A DNA stretch of 64,000 nucleotides from Rhizobiales bacterium Ga0077537. Lineage in GTDB: Bacteria; Pseudomonadota; Alphaproteobacteria; Rhizobiales; Hyphomicrobiaceae. How positions within the stretch are numbered: position 1 is the stretch's first letter; the number at the start of each line of letters is the position of its first letter. The notes beneath the pieces are model-generated. The model was not told where the DNA came from and ran no database searches. It saw nothing but the letters and a program-made list of their open reading frames with translations. Shown here piece by piece: positions 27,221-36,872 of the stretch. A program made the position numbers and the translations under genes. Location: NCBI GenBank assembly GCA_001464955.1, contig LNEM01000036.1:1-64000 (forward strand), read 5' to 3'.

Positions 27221-28051
27221 TCAGCCGACCGGCCGCCCGCCTGGCTCGAAGAAGGGATGCGGACCGCTGAAGGTTCCGATCGGGACGTGGTGCGTGATGA
27301 GCCGCCCACTGCCAGCGCCCGGCGTCCAGGCATGGAGGTGCATGCCGGGCGGTTCCAGCCTGAACTCGAGTGGCGCATCGGGACGCAACGAGAGCTCGAT
27401 CGCATGCGCCGGGCTCGGCGCGATGGAGGCCGCCTTGCCGGCGAACGTCGTGAGCACCGTCCGGTGCACGTGTCCGCAGATCGTGGCCAGCACATGGCTG
27501 TGACGCAGCAGCACGGCTTCGAGCGCCGGGGCGTTCCGGCAGCTATGTGCATCCATCTTGGCGATGCCGGTGTCGAACGGAGGATGATGCAGCGCCACCA
27601 GGGCCGGCATGACAGGCTGAACAGAGAGTTGCCGGTCGAGCCACGCCAGTCGGTCGTCTCCGATGTCTCCGTGCGCCTGGCCGGGGACCATGCTGTCGAT
27701 CAGGAGGAGCCGCAATCCACCGATGTCCACGGCATAGGAGAGATCGCCCGACTTCGGCAGCATCGGTGCCATGGGCCGCAGCATCCGCGCGAACGTGTCC
27801 CGGTCGTCGTGATTCCCTGGAATCGGCAGGATCGGAGCCTTGAGCGGCGCGACCAGATCGCAGAAGTGCGCGTACTCCTCCTCGGTTCCCGTCTCCGCGA
27901 GATCGCCCGTGATGAGCACGGCTTCGGGCTGGTGCGGCATGCCATTGAGATGTGCGACGGCGGCCTTCAGGAATCCGGCCGTGTCGACGCAACCATAGGC
28001 CAATTGGCCCTTCGCGCGAATATGCGTGTCGGTCAGTTGCGCGATGAGCAT
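27221..28051 (-). CDS. gpdQ: GpdQ-like glycerophosphodiesterase (binuclear metallophosphoesterase)
   Basis: The product is 276 residues. All metal ligands of the GpdQ type are visible and at almost the same numbers as in the Enterobacter enzyme as I remember it: Asp8 and His10 (TDTH), Asp50 (TGDL), Asn80-His81 (GNHD), His156 (ALHHPP), His194 and His196 (GHVH). The N-terminus MLIAQLTDTHIRAKG and the GIAKMD segment also resemble GpdQ. That enzyme splits glycerophosphodiesters and is known to accept phosphonate esters. ATG 28051 has AAGGAG upstream, and a longer frame from 28117 lacks one. The gene lies directly downstream of ugpC on the same strand, where ugpQ would be expected. A general CpdA-like phosphoesterase is the alternative. 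Confidence 0.85.
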   Translation of the reverse strand: MLIAQLTDTHIRAKGQLAYGCVDTAGFLKAAVAHLNGMPHQPEAVLITGDLAETGTEEEYAHFCDLVAPLKAPILPIPGNHDDRDTFARMLRPMAPMLPKSGDLSYAVDIGGLRLLLIDSMVPGQAHGDIGDDRLAWLDRQLSVQPVMPALVALHHPPFDTGIAKMDAHSCRNAPALEAVLLRHSHVLATICGHVHRTVLTTFAGKAASIAPSPAHAIELSLRPDAPLEFRLEPPGMHLHAWTPGAGSGRLITHHVPIGTFSGPHPFFEPGGRPVG

Positions 28052-28123
28052 CCCAATCCGCTCCTTGAATATACGAACCGGGAAAGCTGTGACGGCTCCC
28101 CGATCAACGATCACCATAGACGG

Positions 28124-28143
28124 ACATCGTATTAAAACGATGT
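28124..28143. promoter_or_regulatory. Perfect palindromic operator candidate
   Basis: ACATCGT (28124-28130) and ACGATGT (28137-28143) form a perfect 7-bp inverted repeat with a 6-base AT-only spacer. It lies 73 bases upstream of the gpdQ-like start in an AT-rich island. A dimeric regulator site is likely, of unknown identity. Confidence 0.5.
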
Positions 28144-28253
28144 GAAAAGAACATCACTTTACGCCGCATGCCGCTGGGAAAAATCAACCATAAATCGAAA
28201 GGCAGAGTTCCCGTGCGCGGGACAAGATCCCGCTTGCCCAGGCCGACACGGAA

Positions 28254-29348
28254 TCAAAGCGCCGCGCCGCTCGTCGAATCGAAGAAATGCAGTGCCTCGG
28301 GATCGGGCGTCAGCCGGACCGTCTCGTTAGACGCGAAGGCGACGGTCGGGTCTGCCTTGGCGATCAGGAGATGCCCCCCGGCATCGACGGCGACGAGTGA
28401 TTCGGCGCCGAGATGCTCCACCACCTGCACGACGCCCGTGATGGCGTTGCTACGATCGGCATCGGGCGTCGCGATGCGCAGGTTTTCGGGGCGGATGCCG
28501 AGGGTGGCGGTCCGTCCGGTACTGCGCCCGATCCGTCGCCGCATGGGCTCCGGGACGACGATCTGGATGCTGTCCGCTTCCGCGACGAGGCGCCCGTCGC
28601 GCTCCGTGAAACTCACGTCGGCGAAATTCATCGGCGGTGATCCGATGAAGCCCGCGACGAACGTGTTGGCGGGCTTGTTGTAAAGTTCGAGGGGGGGCCC
28701 GACCTGCTGCACGGTTCCCTCGCGCATGACGACCACCCGGTCGCCCAAAGTCATCGCCTCCACCTGGTCGTGCGTGACGTAGATCGATGTCGTTCCGAGC
28801 CTTTCGTGCAGCTTGCGCAACTCGATGCGCGTCGCCACCCGGAGCTTCGCGTCGAGGTTCGAGAGCGGCTCGTCGAACAGGAACACCTTCGGGTCACGCA
28901 CGATGGCGCGGCCGAGCGCAACCCGCTGCCTCTGCCCGCCGGAGAGCGCGCGCGGCTTGCGATCGAGGTAGTCGCCGATGGCGAGAATGCGCGCGGCGTC
29001 CTTCACGCGCCGATCGATCTCGTCCTTGGGCGTCCGCCGGTTGCGCAACCCATACGCCATGTTGTCGTAGACGGACATGTGCGGGTAGAGCGCATAGTTC
29101 TGGAACACCATGGCGATGTCGCGATCCGCCGGCTCGACGTCGTTTACGATCCGGTCGGCGATGCGGCAGGTTCCCGTGGTGATCGTCTCGAGCCCGGCGA
29201 TCATCCGCAGCAGCGTCGATTTCCCGCATCCCGACGGCCCGAGAAGAACCGTGAACGAGCCATCCGGAATATCGAGTGTGACGCCTTTCACGGCCTCGAC
29301 GCCGCCAGGATAGACCTTGCCGACGTTCTCCAGTGCGACCGTTGCCAT
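28254..29348 (-). CDS. ugpC: Glycerol-3-phosphate/glycerophosphodiester ABC transporter ATPase
   Basis: The product is 364 residues. Residues 1-235 form the ABC domain, with Walker [10 protein letters not shown] (37-45), signature LSGGQRQR (about 135), Walker B VFLFDEP and switch His in YVTHDQVEA. Residues about 240-364 form the MalK/UgpC-type regulatory OB-fold ([11 protein letters not shown]). It energises UgpAE. It is 73 bases after ugpE, the last of four ugp genes in the order B-A-E-C. Confidence 0.93.
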   Translation of the reverse strand: MATVALENVGKVYPGGVEAVKGVTLDIPDGSFTVLLGPSGCGKSTLLRMIAGLETITTGTCRIADRIVNDVEPADRDIAMVFQNYALYPHMSVYDNMAYGLRNRRTPKDEIDRRVKDAARILAIGDYLDRKPRALSGGQRQRVALGRAIVRDPKVFLFDEPLSNLDAKLRVATRIELRKLHERLGTTSIYVTHDQVEAMTLGDRVVVMREGTVQQVGPPLELYNKPANTFVAGFIGSPPMNFADVSFTERDGRLVAEADSIQIVVPEPMRRRIGRSTGRTATLGIRPENLRIATPDADRSNAITGVVQVVEHLGAESLVAVDAGGHLLIAKADPTVAFASNETVRLTPDPEALHFFDSTSGAAL

Positions 29349-29421
29349 ACAGGTGTCCGTTCCTACGTCGTTGCTTGCGATGGGACCTGCCGCGGGATCC
29401 GGCCCCGCGCCGTGGCCGGGA

Positions 29422-30276
29422 TCATTTCTCCGTCTCCACGAGGCCCTTGACGAACCACTTCTGGAGGACGACGACGATCGCCACCGGTGGCAGCATCGCG
29501 AGGATGACGGCCGCCATCACCATCGGCCACTGCGGGTCGGTGTCGGCGACGTTGATCATCCGCTGGATACCCATGACGACGGTCATGTATTGCCGGTCGG
29601 TCGTCATCAGCAGCGGCCAGAGGTACTGGTTCCAGCCGAAAGTGAACATGATGACGAACAGCGCCGCGATGTTGGTCGTGGAGAGCGGCAGCAGGATATC
29701 CTTCATGAACCGCAGCGGCCCCGCGCCGTCCATGCGCGCGGCCTCGGCGAGTTCGTCGGGTACGGTCAGGAAGAACTGGCGGAAGAGGAACGTCGCCGTC
29801 GCCGATGCGAGGAGCGGCACCGTGAGCCCGGCATAGGAATTGAGCATGCCGAGGTCGGCGACCACCTTGAACGTGGGCACGATGCGCACCTCGACGGGCA
29901 GCATCAGCGTCATGAAGATGAGCCAGAACGCCGCCATCCGGAAAGGAAACCGGAAATAGACGATGGCGAACGCGGCCATGAACGAGAGCACGATCTTGCC
30001 GATGGCGATGATCAGCGCCATCACGAGGCTGTTCGCCATCATGCGCCAGAGCGGCACGCCGCCGGCGCTGGGATTCTTGAGGCCGCTGAACAAGAGCTCC
30101 GAATAGTTTGCGAGAAGTTGCGTGCCCGGCCAGAGCGGAATCGGCGCCGTCATGATGTCTTCGGGCCGATGCGTCGAGGCGACGAACGTGACCCAGATCG
30201 GAAACGCGACCATCAGCACGCCGATCGCCAGCGTCACGTGTGCCAGCAGGGTGAGCCACGGCCGCCGCTCGACCAT
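29422..30276 (-). CDS. ugpE: Glycerol-3-phosphate ABC transporter permease
   Basis: The product is 284 residues with six predicted membrane helices, the first at 10-30 ([20 protein letters not shown]). The EAA loop reads [17 protein letters not shown] (about 175-191), where UgpC docks. The start overlaps the ugpA stop by 1 base at 30276 (ATGA arrangement on the minus strand), so translation is coupled. It pairs with UgpA as the heterodimeric channel. Confidence 0.93.
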   Translation of the reverse strand: MVERRPWLTLLAHVTLAIGVLMVAFPIWVTFVASTHRPEDIMTAPIPLWPGTQLLANYSELLFSGLKNPSAGGVPLWRMMANSLVMALIIAIGKIVLSFMAAFAIVYFRFPFRMAAFWLIFMTLMLPVEVRIVPTFKVVADLGMLNSYAGLTVPLLASATATFLFRQFFLTVPDELAEAARMDGAGPLRFMKDILLPLSTTNIAALFVIMFTFGWNQYLWPLLMTTDRQYMTVVMGIQRMINVADTDPQWPMVMAAVILAMLPPVAIVVVLQKWFVKGLVETEK

Positions 30277-31157
30277 CAGTAGGCAACCTTTCGCTCGATG
30301 TACTTGAACTGGACGACCGTGAGCAGGATGACGATCGTCATCAGGATCACGGACTGCGCCGCCGAGCTGCCGAGATCGAGCCCGATGAAGCCGTCGTTGA
30401 AAACCTTGTAGACGAGGATCTCCGTCGCCTTGGCCGGCCCGCCGCTTGTCGTCGCGTGCACGATGCCGAACGTATCGAAGAACGCATAGACGATGTTGAC
30501 GACGAGGAGGAAGAACGAGGTCGGCGAGATCAGCGGCAGCACGATCGACCGGAAGCGCTTGCCGGGCCCCGCTCCGTCGATGGCCGCGGCCTCGAGCAGC
30601 GACTTCGGGATCGCCTGCAGTCCGGCGAGAAAGAACACGAAATTGTAGCTGATCTGCTTCCACACGGCGGCGACCGTGATCAGCGCGAAGGCATCTTCGC
30701 CTTTGATCTGGTGGTTCCAGTCATAGCCGAACGAATGCATGGCGTAGGCGACGATGCCGATGCGGGGATTGAACATGAACACCCAGAGCGCCCCCGCGAC
30801 GGCCGGCGCGACGGCATAGGGCCAGATCAGGAATGTCTTGTACGTCGTGGCGCCGCGAATCACATGGTCGGCCATCACCGCCAGCAGCAGCGCGATCCCC
30901 ATGGCGAGGCCGGCGACGAGAATGCTGAATACCGCCGTCCGCCCGAACGACGAGACATAGTCCGAATTGCGAAAGAGTGCCGTGAAATTGTCGGCCCACA
31001 CGAACTGGCTCTTCAGGCCGAACGCATCCTCGAGCAGCACCGACTGGTAGAGCGCCTGGCTCGCCGGCCAGACGAAGAACACGGCCGTGATGACGAGCTG
31101 CGGCGCCAGCAGCGCATAGGGCAACCAGGCGGATCTGAAAACGACGCGCTTTTCCAT
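30276..31157 (-). CDS. ugpA: Glycerol-3-phosphate ABC transporter permease
   Basis: The product is 293 residues with six predicted helices (first [19 protein letters not shown]). The EAA loop is [17 protein letters not shown] (about 185-201). The sequence [19 protein letters not shown] and the C-terminus match UgpA. It lies 73 bases after ugpB and overlaps ugpE. Confidence 0.93.
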   Translation of the reverse strand: MEKRVVFRSAWLPYALLAPQLVITAVFFVWPASQALYQSVLLEDAFGLKSQFVWADNFTALFRNSDYVSSFGRTAVFSILVAGLAMGIALLLAVMADHVIRGATTYKTFLIWPYAVAPAVAGALWVFMFNPRIGIVAYAMHSFGYDWNHQIKGEDAFALITVAAVWKQISYNFVFFLAGLQAIPKSLLEAAAIDGAGPGKRFRSIVLPLISPTSFFLLVVNIVYAFFDTFGIVHATTSGGPAKATEILVYKVFNDGFIGLDLGSSAAQSVILMTIVILLTVVQFKYIERKVAY

Positions 31158-31230
31158 GGATGGCCTGGTGCGGGGACAGGGCGTCGATCCGGCGCCTCGG
31201 CGCCGGATCGATCTCGGGTGTGCTCGGGGG

Positions 31231-32550
31231 TTACTTGTTCGCTTCTTCGAACTTGCGCAGCATCTCGTTGCCGCGCCCGACGGCCGCGTCGAGCGCGTCC
31301 TTCGCCGACTTCTTGCCGGCCCACACGCCCTCGAGTTCTTCGTTGATGACGTCGCGGATCTGCACGAAATTGCCGAACCGGAGGCCCTTGGAGTTGGCCG
31401 TCGGCTCCTTGTTCGTCATCTGCTTGATCGACGTGTCGGTGCCCGGGTTCTGGTCATAGAAGCCCTGCTTCTTCGTCAGCTCGTAGGACGCGAGCGTGAT
31501 CGGCAGATAGCCCGTATCCTGGTGCCACTTCGCCTGCACGTCGGGCTTCGCCAGATAGTTGAAGAAGGCTCCCACGCCTTTGTAGGTGTCCTTGGCATGC
31601 CCATCGAGCACCCAAAGCGTGGCGCCGCCGATGATGCTGTTCTGCGGCGCTCCGGCGACGTCAGGCCAGTACGGCAGCATGCCGACGCCGAACTCGAAGT
31701 CCTTGGCGTTGGCCTTCACGCCCGCATAGGCGGCGGACGAGTTCATGTACATGGCGCACTCCTGCGTATAGAACTTCGGAGCGCTGTCGGAGCGGCGGCC
31801 GCCGTAGTCGAAGATCTTCGACTTCTGCCATTCGCCGAGCTGGGCGATGTGCTTCACGTGCAGCGGTGAGTTGAACTGGAACACCGTGTCGAGGCCGTCG
31901 AAGCCGTTGGACTTCGTGCCGATCGGAACGTTGTGCCAGGCCGAGAAGTTCTCGATCTGCACCCACGACTGCCAGCCGGTGGTGAAGCCGCACTTGACGC
32001 CCGAGGCCTGCAGTTTCTTGGCCGCGGCTTCGAGCTCGGGCCAGGTCTTCGGCGGGCTCTCGGGATCGAGGCCGGCCTTCTTGAACTGGGTCTTGTTGTA
32101 GTACATCACGGGCGTGGAGCTGTTGAACGGCATCGACAGCATGTTGCCGGCGCTGTCCGTGTAGTAGCCCGTCACCGACGGTAGATAGTCCTTCGGATCG
32201 AACGGCAGACCGTGATCCTTCATGAGTTTGTAGACCGGGTAGACGGCGCCTTTGGCCGCCATCATCGTCGCCGTGCCGACTTCGAACACCTGCACGATGT
32301 GCGGGTGCTGCTTGGCCCGGAACGCGGCGATCGCACCGGTCATGGTCTCGGTGTAGTTGCCCTTGTAAATGGCAACGACCTTGAAGTCCTTCTGGCTTTC
32401 ATTGAAGCCCTTGGCGAGGGCATCCACCTTCTGGCCGAGTTCGCCGCCCATGGCGTGCCACCACTGGATTTCCGTCTGCGCTTGCGCAGGCAGCGTGCCG
32501 ATGCCGAGCGCGCCGATGACGGCAACGGCGCTGAGACCTTTGGACAACAT
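31231..32550 (-). CDS. ugpB: Glycerol-3-phosphate/glycerophosphodiester-binding protein
   Basis: The product is 439 residues, with a signal peptide cut after AQA near residue 24. The mature protein keeps the UgpB landmarks: [10 protein letters not shown], the YKGNYTETM segment, [19 protein letters not shown] and, near the C-terminus, [10 protein letters not shown], whose Arg contacts the phosphate in E. coli UgpB. E. coli UgpB binds both sn-glycerol-3-phosphate and glycerophosphocholine. It is the first ugp gene, 128 bases after phnX on the same strand, with a weak purine-rich ribosome site (GAGGTAACGC). Confidence 0.94.
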   Translation of the reverse strand: MLSKGLSAVAVIGALGIGTLPAQAQTEIQWWHAMGGELGQKVDALAKGFNESQKDFKVVAIYKGNYTETMTGAIAAFRAKQHPHIVQVFEVGTATMMAAKGAVYPVYKLMKDHGLPFDPKDYLPSVTGYYTDSAGNMLSMPFNSSTPVMYYNKTQFKKAGLDPESPPKTWPELEAAAKKLQASGVKCGFTTGWQSWVQIENFSAWHNVPIGTKSNGFDGLDTVFQFNSPLHVKHIAQLGEWQKSKIFDYGGRRSDSAPKFYTQECAMYMNSSAAYAGVKANAKDFEFGVGMLPYWPDVAGAPQNSIIGGATLWVLDGHAKDTYKGVGAFFNYLAKPDVQAKWHQDTGYLPITLASYELTKKQGFYDQNPGTDTSIKQMTNKEPTANSKGLRFGNFVQIRDVINEELEGVWAGKKSAKDALDAAVGRGNEMLRKFEEANK

Positions 32551-32678
32551 GCGTTACCTCTTTGGGAAACTGCTGAGACCCGGAGGCAGTAAGGCCTGTT
32601 TGTGACAGTGGCGCAAATGCCATCGATGCTGCACGGCAGCAATGTGGAAAAGCGAGCGCCGCCGCACCCGACAGACAC

Positions 32679-33479
32679 TCAGGGTCGTTCGCCACGGACG
32701 AGTCGCCCATCGATGTCGTCGATGACCCGGGGCAGATCGGCGATGCTGTCGATGACCACATGCGCGCCGCACCGGCTGAGCTGCCGCGTCGCCCGAAGCC
32801 TCGCCTCGTGCCGTTCGGCAGGCGTGAGGGCGTCGAGTTCGCTGCGTGACAGGCCGCAGGCGTTCCCGGAGAGCGCGACGCCGACGGTCCAGCACCCTGC
32901 CGCGAGGCCCTCCGCGATGCCCGCCTCCGTGTCGTCCACCTTGACCACCGCGGACGCCGGCCAGACGTCGAGGTCGAGGAAGCACTTCCACATCATGTGC
33001 GGGGCCGGGCGGCCACCGGCGAGATCGTCGGCGCAGATGACGGTATCCGGCGCCAGCCCCTGCTGCGCCGCCACCGGCAGCAGCCGCTCCATGATGTCGC
33101 GCGTGTAGCCGGTCGTGGAACCGATCTTGATGCCGCGTCCCCGGAGTTCTGCGAGCGTCTCGAGCGTGCCCGGGATGAGATCCGCGAAATCCGTGACCAC
33201 GGCGGCATTGAGCGGCACGAACACCTCGAACACCCGATCGACGTCACGATCGGACGGCTGCGTGCCGTGTCGCTCCGTCCAGCGGCGGGCGATGTCGGGG
33301 TGCGTGAGAAGTGCGTTGATGTGATCCCACTTCGGCAGACCCATCGGGCGCCGCGCTTCGGCGACCGAGATGTCCACGCCGAACTCGCCGAGAACCTTCA
33401 CGAACGCGCCCATCGGCGCGCGCGAGCCGTGGTCGATCATGGTTCCGGCCCAATCGAAGACGACGGCTTTGACGCTCAC
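32679..33479 (-). CDS. phnX: Phosphonoacetaldehyde hydrolase (phosphonatase)
   Basis: The product is 266 residues of the HAD superfamily. The nucleophile is Asp9 in FDWAGTMIDHGS, and the Schiff-base lysine is Lys50 in RRPMGLPKWDH, both diagnostic of PhnX. GSTTGYTRDIM and VKVDDTEAGIAEG are the later HAD motifs. It splits phosphonoacetaldehyde into acetaldehyde and phosphate. The GTG start at 33479 overlaps the stop of the upstream oxidoreductase (GTGA) and has GGGAGAG before it. There is no phnW transaminase beside it, so the oxidoreductase probably supplies its substrate. Confidence 0.94.
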   Translation of the reverse strand: MSVKAVVFDWAGTMIDHGSRAPMGAFVKVLGEFGVDISVAEARRPMGLPKWDHINALLTHPDIARRWTERHGTQPSDRDVDRVFEVFVPLNAAVVTDFADLIPGTLETLAELRGRGIKIGSTTGYTRDIMERLLPVAAQQGLAPDTVICADDLAGGRPAPHMMWKCFLDLDVWPASAVVKVDDTEAGIAEGLAAGCWTVGVALSGNACGLSRSELDALTPAERHEARLRATRQLSRCGAHVVIDSIADLPRVIDDIDGRLVRGERP

Positions 33480-34642
33480 GAGCGCTCTCCCTTGCTTCGG
33501 CTTCCGTAGAGTTCGGCGATCACCTCCTCGCCGATGGCGAACGCCGTCGAGGCGCCGGTACCGCTCGTCACGATCGCGATCCTGACGGCGTCGGCCGGCC
33601 GGTCGACCAGCATGAGCCGGTCTGGCGCCGAGGCGTAGGTTCCGGTCCACCGCTCGACGACGCGCCGCGCGCCGAGATCGAGCACCTGATCGAGCTCGTC
33701 GAGGATGAGGTCGTCGACCATGGCCGGCGCGAACGGGTCGACCGTCTCGCCGTAGTGGTGGCTGTCACCGACGACCAGCGAACCGTCGGAGGACCGGACG
33801 GCGATGAGGTGCACGCCATGGGCGAGGTGCTGGCCCTGCTCGGCCTCGAGCCGCGCCTTCAGCGCCGCCGCCTCCGGCAGCTCCGCATAGCCGAGATAGC
33901 GCACCATCCCGAGATCGGACATCACGGCGGTGTCGAGCCGCGGCCGGTCCGCGGCGGGCGCGACCCGCATCATGTGGAGCTTGCAGGTCGTGAGCCCGTA
34001 GGCTGCGATCCGCTCCGGAAAGAGGCCGAGGAAATCGTGCCCGGGGCAGACGATGGCCGTGTCGGCATGGACGGGGCCGCGCGACGTCTCGATCACCGGC
34101 GGCCGCACGTCCTTGACGAGCGTGGAGCGGAGGAACGTCACGCCGTGGGCCTCGGCGAGCCATGCCGCGAGTTTCGGGATTGCCTGACGGCTCTCGACCC
34201 TGATCTCGTGGGGAGACCACATCGCCGCCGTGACGCCGCCCCGCCTCAGCGACGGCAAGCGCGCGAGCGCCTCGTCCGGCTCGAGCAGTCGGCACTCGGC
34301 GCCCATTTCGGTCGCGAGAAACGCCTCGAGGACGCGCCGCGATTCCGGCCGCCGCGCCACCATGCAGAAACCGGCATGCTCGACGGCGATCCCGGCCTGC
34401 GGCGCGACCTCGGCCCAGACGTCGCGCGACCGCATGGCGCGCTGCCAGCACGCGCCCGCCTGCTGTCCGGTCACGGTGATGAAGCCGAAGTTCCGGATCG
34501 ACGCGCCGTTGGCGGCGGCGTCTCGATCGATCACGACGACGCGCTTGCCGATCTGCGCGGCGGCGAGCGCATGCGCAAGACCGACGATCCCCGCGCCCAC
34601 CACCGCGACGTCGAACGACCTGTCGTCTGAAGTCCGCCTCAT
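33476..34642 (-). CDS. FAD-dependent amine oxidoreductase linked to phosphonate breakdown
   Basis: The product is 388 residues of the glycine/D-amino-acid oxidase family. The FAD site is VVGAGIVGLAHA (15-25) followed by VVVID. NGASIRNFGFIT is typical of the group that travels with phnX. Such enzymes have been reported to oxidise 2-aminoethylphosphonate or its N-methyl form to phosphonoacetaldehyde, which PhnX then splits. That matches the 4-base overlap with phnX here. The exact substrate is inference. It is the first gene of the phosphorus operon and follows a Pho-box candidate by 43 bases. Confidence 0.85.
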   Translation of the reverse strand: MRRTSDDRSFDVAVVGAGIVGLAHALAAAQIGKRVVVIDRDAAANGASIRNFGFITVTGQQAGACWQRAMRSRDVWAEVAPQAGIAVEHAGFCMVARRPESRRVLEAFLATEMGAECRLLEPDEALARLPSLRRGGVTAAMWSPHEIRVESRQAIPKLAAWLAEAHGVTFLRSTLVKDVRPPVIETSRGPVHADTAIVCPGHDFLGLFPERIAAYGLTTCKLHMMRVAPAADRPRLDTAVMSDLGMVRYLGYAELPEAAALKARLEAEQGQHLAHGVHLIAVRSSDGSLVVGDSHHYGETVDPFAPAMVDDLILDELDQVLDLGARRVVERWTGTYASAPDRLMLVDRPADAVRIAIVTSGTGASTAFAIGEEVIAELYGSRSKGERS

Positions 34643-34684
34643 GATCTCCCGCCCCGCCTCGCTGCGCGTCCAGTGTGGTGCCTA

Positions 34685-34713
34685 GTGCCGTGATCGTGAC
34701 AGGGGAATGACGA
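34685..34713 (-). promoter_or_regulatory. Triple Pho-box (PhoB site) candidate
   Basis: Read on the minus strand, three 7-mers begin exactly 11 bases apart: TCGTCAT, CTGTCAC and ACGGCAC. The PhoB half-site consensus is CTGTCAT/C. The middle copy is perfect, the first differs at two bases and the third at three. The site is 43-71 bases upstream of the oxidoreductase-phnX-ugp genes, a normal distance for activation in phosphate starvation. Confidence 0.65.
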
Positions 34714-34726
34714 TCCCGCATCAGGA

Positions 34727-35542
34727 CTACAGTTCGAACCAGCGATCCGCGACGAACGTGCGCGCGCCCGGGTCGCGCTTGAGAAGGCCCCGGCAGTTGG
34801 CGGCCACCACCGTGTTTCCGATCCGGTAAGTGCGGCGGATGTGGGTGTGGCCGTGCACCCAGAAGGGAACGCCGTTCGCGCCTTCTATGAACGGGTCGAG
34901 TGCGCTGGTGTATGCGCCGTCGAGTCCATTGCCGGTGCTGCCGGGATTACCGCCCTTGTGGCTCGGGGCGTGATGCGTGATGACGACGGTCTGTTGCGTC
35001 GCACGCTCGCGCAAATGCCGCTGCAGGGCGGCCATCGCGGCATCGAAGCGGGCGAGCGTATCCCCCGGCAGGATTTTTCCCGGGCGTCCGCGTCGGTCCG
35101 GTTCCTTTGCCGCGCTGCGAATGAAGAAATAATCGCCGCTGCCGCGTCGGGCCCGCTCCATCGCGTCCGGATTGCGACCCTCGAAATCCGACCAGAGCGT
35201 CGACCCGAAGAATGAGACGCCCCCGATCTCGATCGCCTCGTCGTCGAGCACGTGGACCCCGGCGAGGTGCCGGCGCAAGAGTGGAACGGTGTCCTCGAAG
35301 AGCCCGTCGTAGTGCTCGTGGTTCCCGGCGACGACGAGCACGTGCCGGAACCGTTCACACGCCCGATCGAAGAAGCGCTTCACCCGATCGCGCTGCGTGG
35401 CGGCATAAGGGTCGGTGCGTTGCGGGTCGAGCGCCGCCGCCTGGCAGGTATCGCCTGCAACGATCAGCACGTCGCCCCCCGGTAGAGAGATGGCGAGATC
35501 GTCGTGCTCGAGATGAAGGTCGCTCATGTACGTGCAGCGCAC
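34727..35542 (-). CDS. Calcineurin-like metallophosphoesterase
   Basis: The product is 271 residues. Metal motifs are DLHLEHDD (8-15), VAGDT, VAGNHEHYDG (about 71-80), ITHHAPS (about 190) and HGHTHIRRTY (about 225). It belongs to the same superfamily as the GpdQ-like protein but to a different branch. The substrate is unknown. The GTG start at 35542 follows GGGAG at 8 bases, and an ATG five codons later is less well placed. It is the last of three close minus-strand genes. Confidence 0.85.
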   Translation of the reverse strand: MRCTYMSDLHLEHDDLAISLPGGDVLIVAGDTCQAAALDPQRTDPYAATQRDRVKRFFDRACERFRHVLVVAGNHEHYDGLFEDTVPLLRRHLAGVHVLDDEAIEIGGVSFFGSTLWSDFEGRNPDAMERARRGSGDYFFIRSAAKEPDRRGRPGKILPGDTLARFDAAMAALQRHLRERATQQTVVITHHAPSHKGGNPGSTGNGLDGAYTSALDPFIEGANGVPFWVHGHTHIRRTYRIGNTVVAANCRGLLKRDPGARTFVADRWFEL

Positions 35543-35605
35543 GGGGACATCTCCCGGTTGGTACGCGGCACGGAACTGAGACTGTGACCGGGCGTGGCGA
35601 GCGCC

Positions 35606-35923
35606 TCAGTGGTCCTTGGGCTTGTTCACTTCGAAGGCCGCCTTCTGGCCCGCCGAGGCTTCGGTCTGATACTTCGCCTGCCAGTCCTTGTAGGGCATTC
35701 CATAGACGATCTCGCGGGCTTCGTCCTTGCCGAGTGGCGTGCCGGCGGCCTTGGCCGCGTCCTGATACCAGTTCGAGAGGCAGTTCCGGCAGAAGCCGGC
35801 GAGGTTCATGAGGTCGATGTTCTGCACGTCCGTGCGCGACCTGAGGTGCTCGACGAGACGCCGGAATGCGGCGGCTTCGAGCTCGGTCTGGGTTTTCGCG
35901 TCGAGCTTGTCGGTCAGCGGCAT
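35606..35923 (-). CDS. DUF1244 family protein
   Basis: The product is 105 residues. It matches the small conserved alphaproteobacterial family with the core NIDLMNLAGFCRNCLSNWYQDAA (split here into two halves around residues 38-60) and YGMPYKDWQAKYQ. A Cys pair CRNC may bind metal. The function of the family is unknown to me. It starts 3 bases after the stop of the amidohydrolase-like gene upstream, so they are co-transcribed. Confidence 0.88.
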   Translation of the reverse strand: MPLTDKLDAKTQTELEAAAFRRLVEHLRSRTDVQNIDLMNLAGFCRNCLSNWYQDAAKAAGTPLGKDEAREIVYGMPYKDWQAKYQTEASAGQKAAFEVNKPKDH

Positions 35924-35926
35924 GTG

Positions 35927-36733
35927 TCAGCCTCCTGTGTGGCTGGCCGGCGCCAGCGATCTGCCGTCGAGATGGAGATCGGGTCGCGAGGCGAGACTGT
36001 CAATGATGCGCGCGATCCTTGCCACCCACCGGTCCTGTCCGTCCTGGTCGCGGATCAGGTCCTGCCGGACCTCGATGATGGCCCAGGCGAGCCCTCGCTC
36101 GACGCCGTGCTGCCAGCAACAGTCGCCTTCGTAGCTGCCGGGGTAGGGCTCGTTCTCGCCGACGATGAGATCCCCCTCGGCGCGGAAGGCCTCGATCAGC
36201 GGTACCGCGAGGCGCGGGTCGCCCTCCCACAGGACGCCGACGTGCCACGGGCGCGGCACCCCCTTCCAGCTCTCCGTGAAGCTGTGCATCGCGAGGATCG
36301 CGGGCGGCACGCTTGCAGCGAGGCAGTGATCGATCACGTCGCGGATGGCCGCGTGGTAGGGCCGCCAGAACCTGTCGAGCCGCCGCTCGCGCTCGGCCGC
36401 GTCGAGCGTCCTGTTGCCCGGCACCACGGCGCCGTCCGAGAGCCGCATGATGAGTGTCGGGTCGTCGTCTCCGCGATTGGGATCGATCAGGAGGCGTGAG
36501 AACCGGCTGAGCACCGCCGGCGCCCCGAGCCGCCCGGCAAGCCCCTCGGTGACCGCCTCGGCGCCGATGTCGTAGGCGATGTGTCGCTTGAGCTGCGCCG
36601 GATCGAGCCCCAGCGTCCCGTACTCGGCCGGCATCGCGTTGGACGCGTGGTCGCAAAGGATCACGAGCCCTCTGTCCGCCCGCCCCGCGATGACGCGGTG
36701 GCTCGCGGTTTCGATAGCTGGGATCATCGGCAT
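35927..36733 (-). CDS. N-formylglutamate amidohydrolase family protein
   Basis: The product is 268 residues with the HutG-type pattern CDHASNAMPAEYGTLGL (27-43), HIAYDIGAEAVT and LIDPNRGDDD. The family hydrolyses N-formylglutamate or related formyl or amide substrates with a bound metal. No hut genes are nearby, so histidine breakdown is not supported by context. It is the first of a three-gene minus-strand group. Confidence 0.88.
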   Translation of the reverse strand: MPMIPAIETASHRVIAGRADRGLVILCDHASNAMPAEYGTLGLDPAQLKRHIAYDIGAEAVTEGLAGRLGAPAVLSRFSRLLIDPNRGDDDPTLIMRLSDGAVVPGNRTLDAAERERRLDRFWRPYHAAIRDVIDHCLAASVPPAILAMHSFTESWKGVPRPWHVGVLWEGDPRLAVPLIEAFRAEGDLIVGENEPYPGSYEGDCCWQHGVERGLAWAIIEVRQDLIRDQDGQDRWVARIARIIDSLASRPDLHLDGRSLAPASHTGG

Positions 36734-36872
36734 GCTTGGGCTCGTCCTTTGCGAAAGCGCGGATTATAGGTGGCTGGTGAGGCTGGGCAAGGCTGCGGAC
36801 CGGAAGCCGTGCGGCGACGGTGCTACGCAGACCGACTGCCACGGACGGCGCCTGAGAAGGAGTTGAGCGACG

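Noticed and set aside
32602-32608. Single Pho half-site (GTGACAG) upstream of ugpB
   Set aside because: The neighbouring 11-bp positions do not match, so it is only one half-site.
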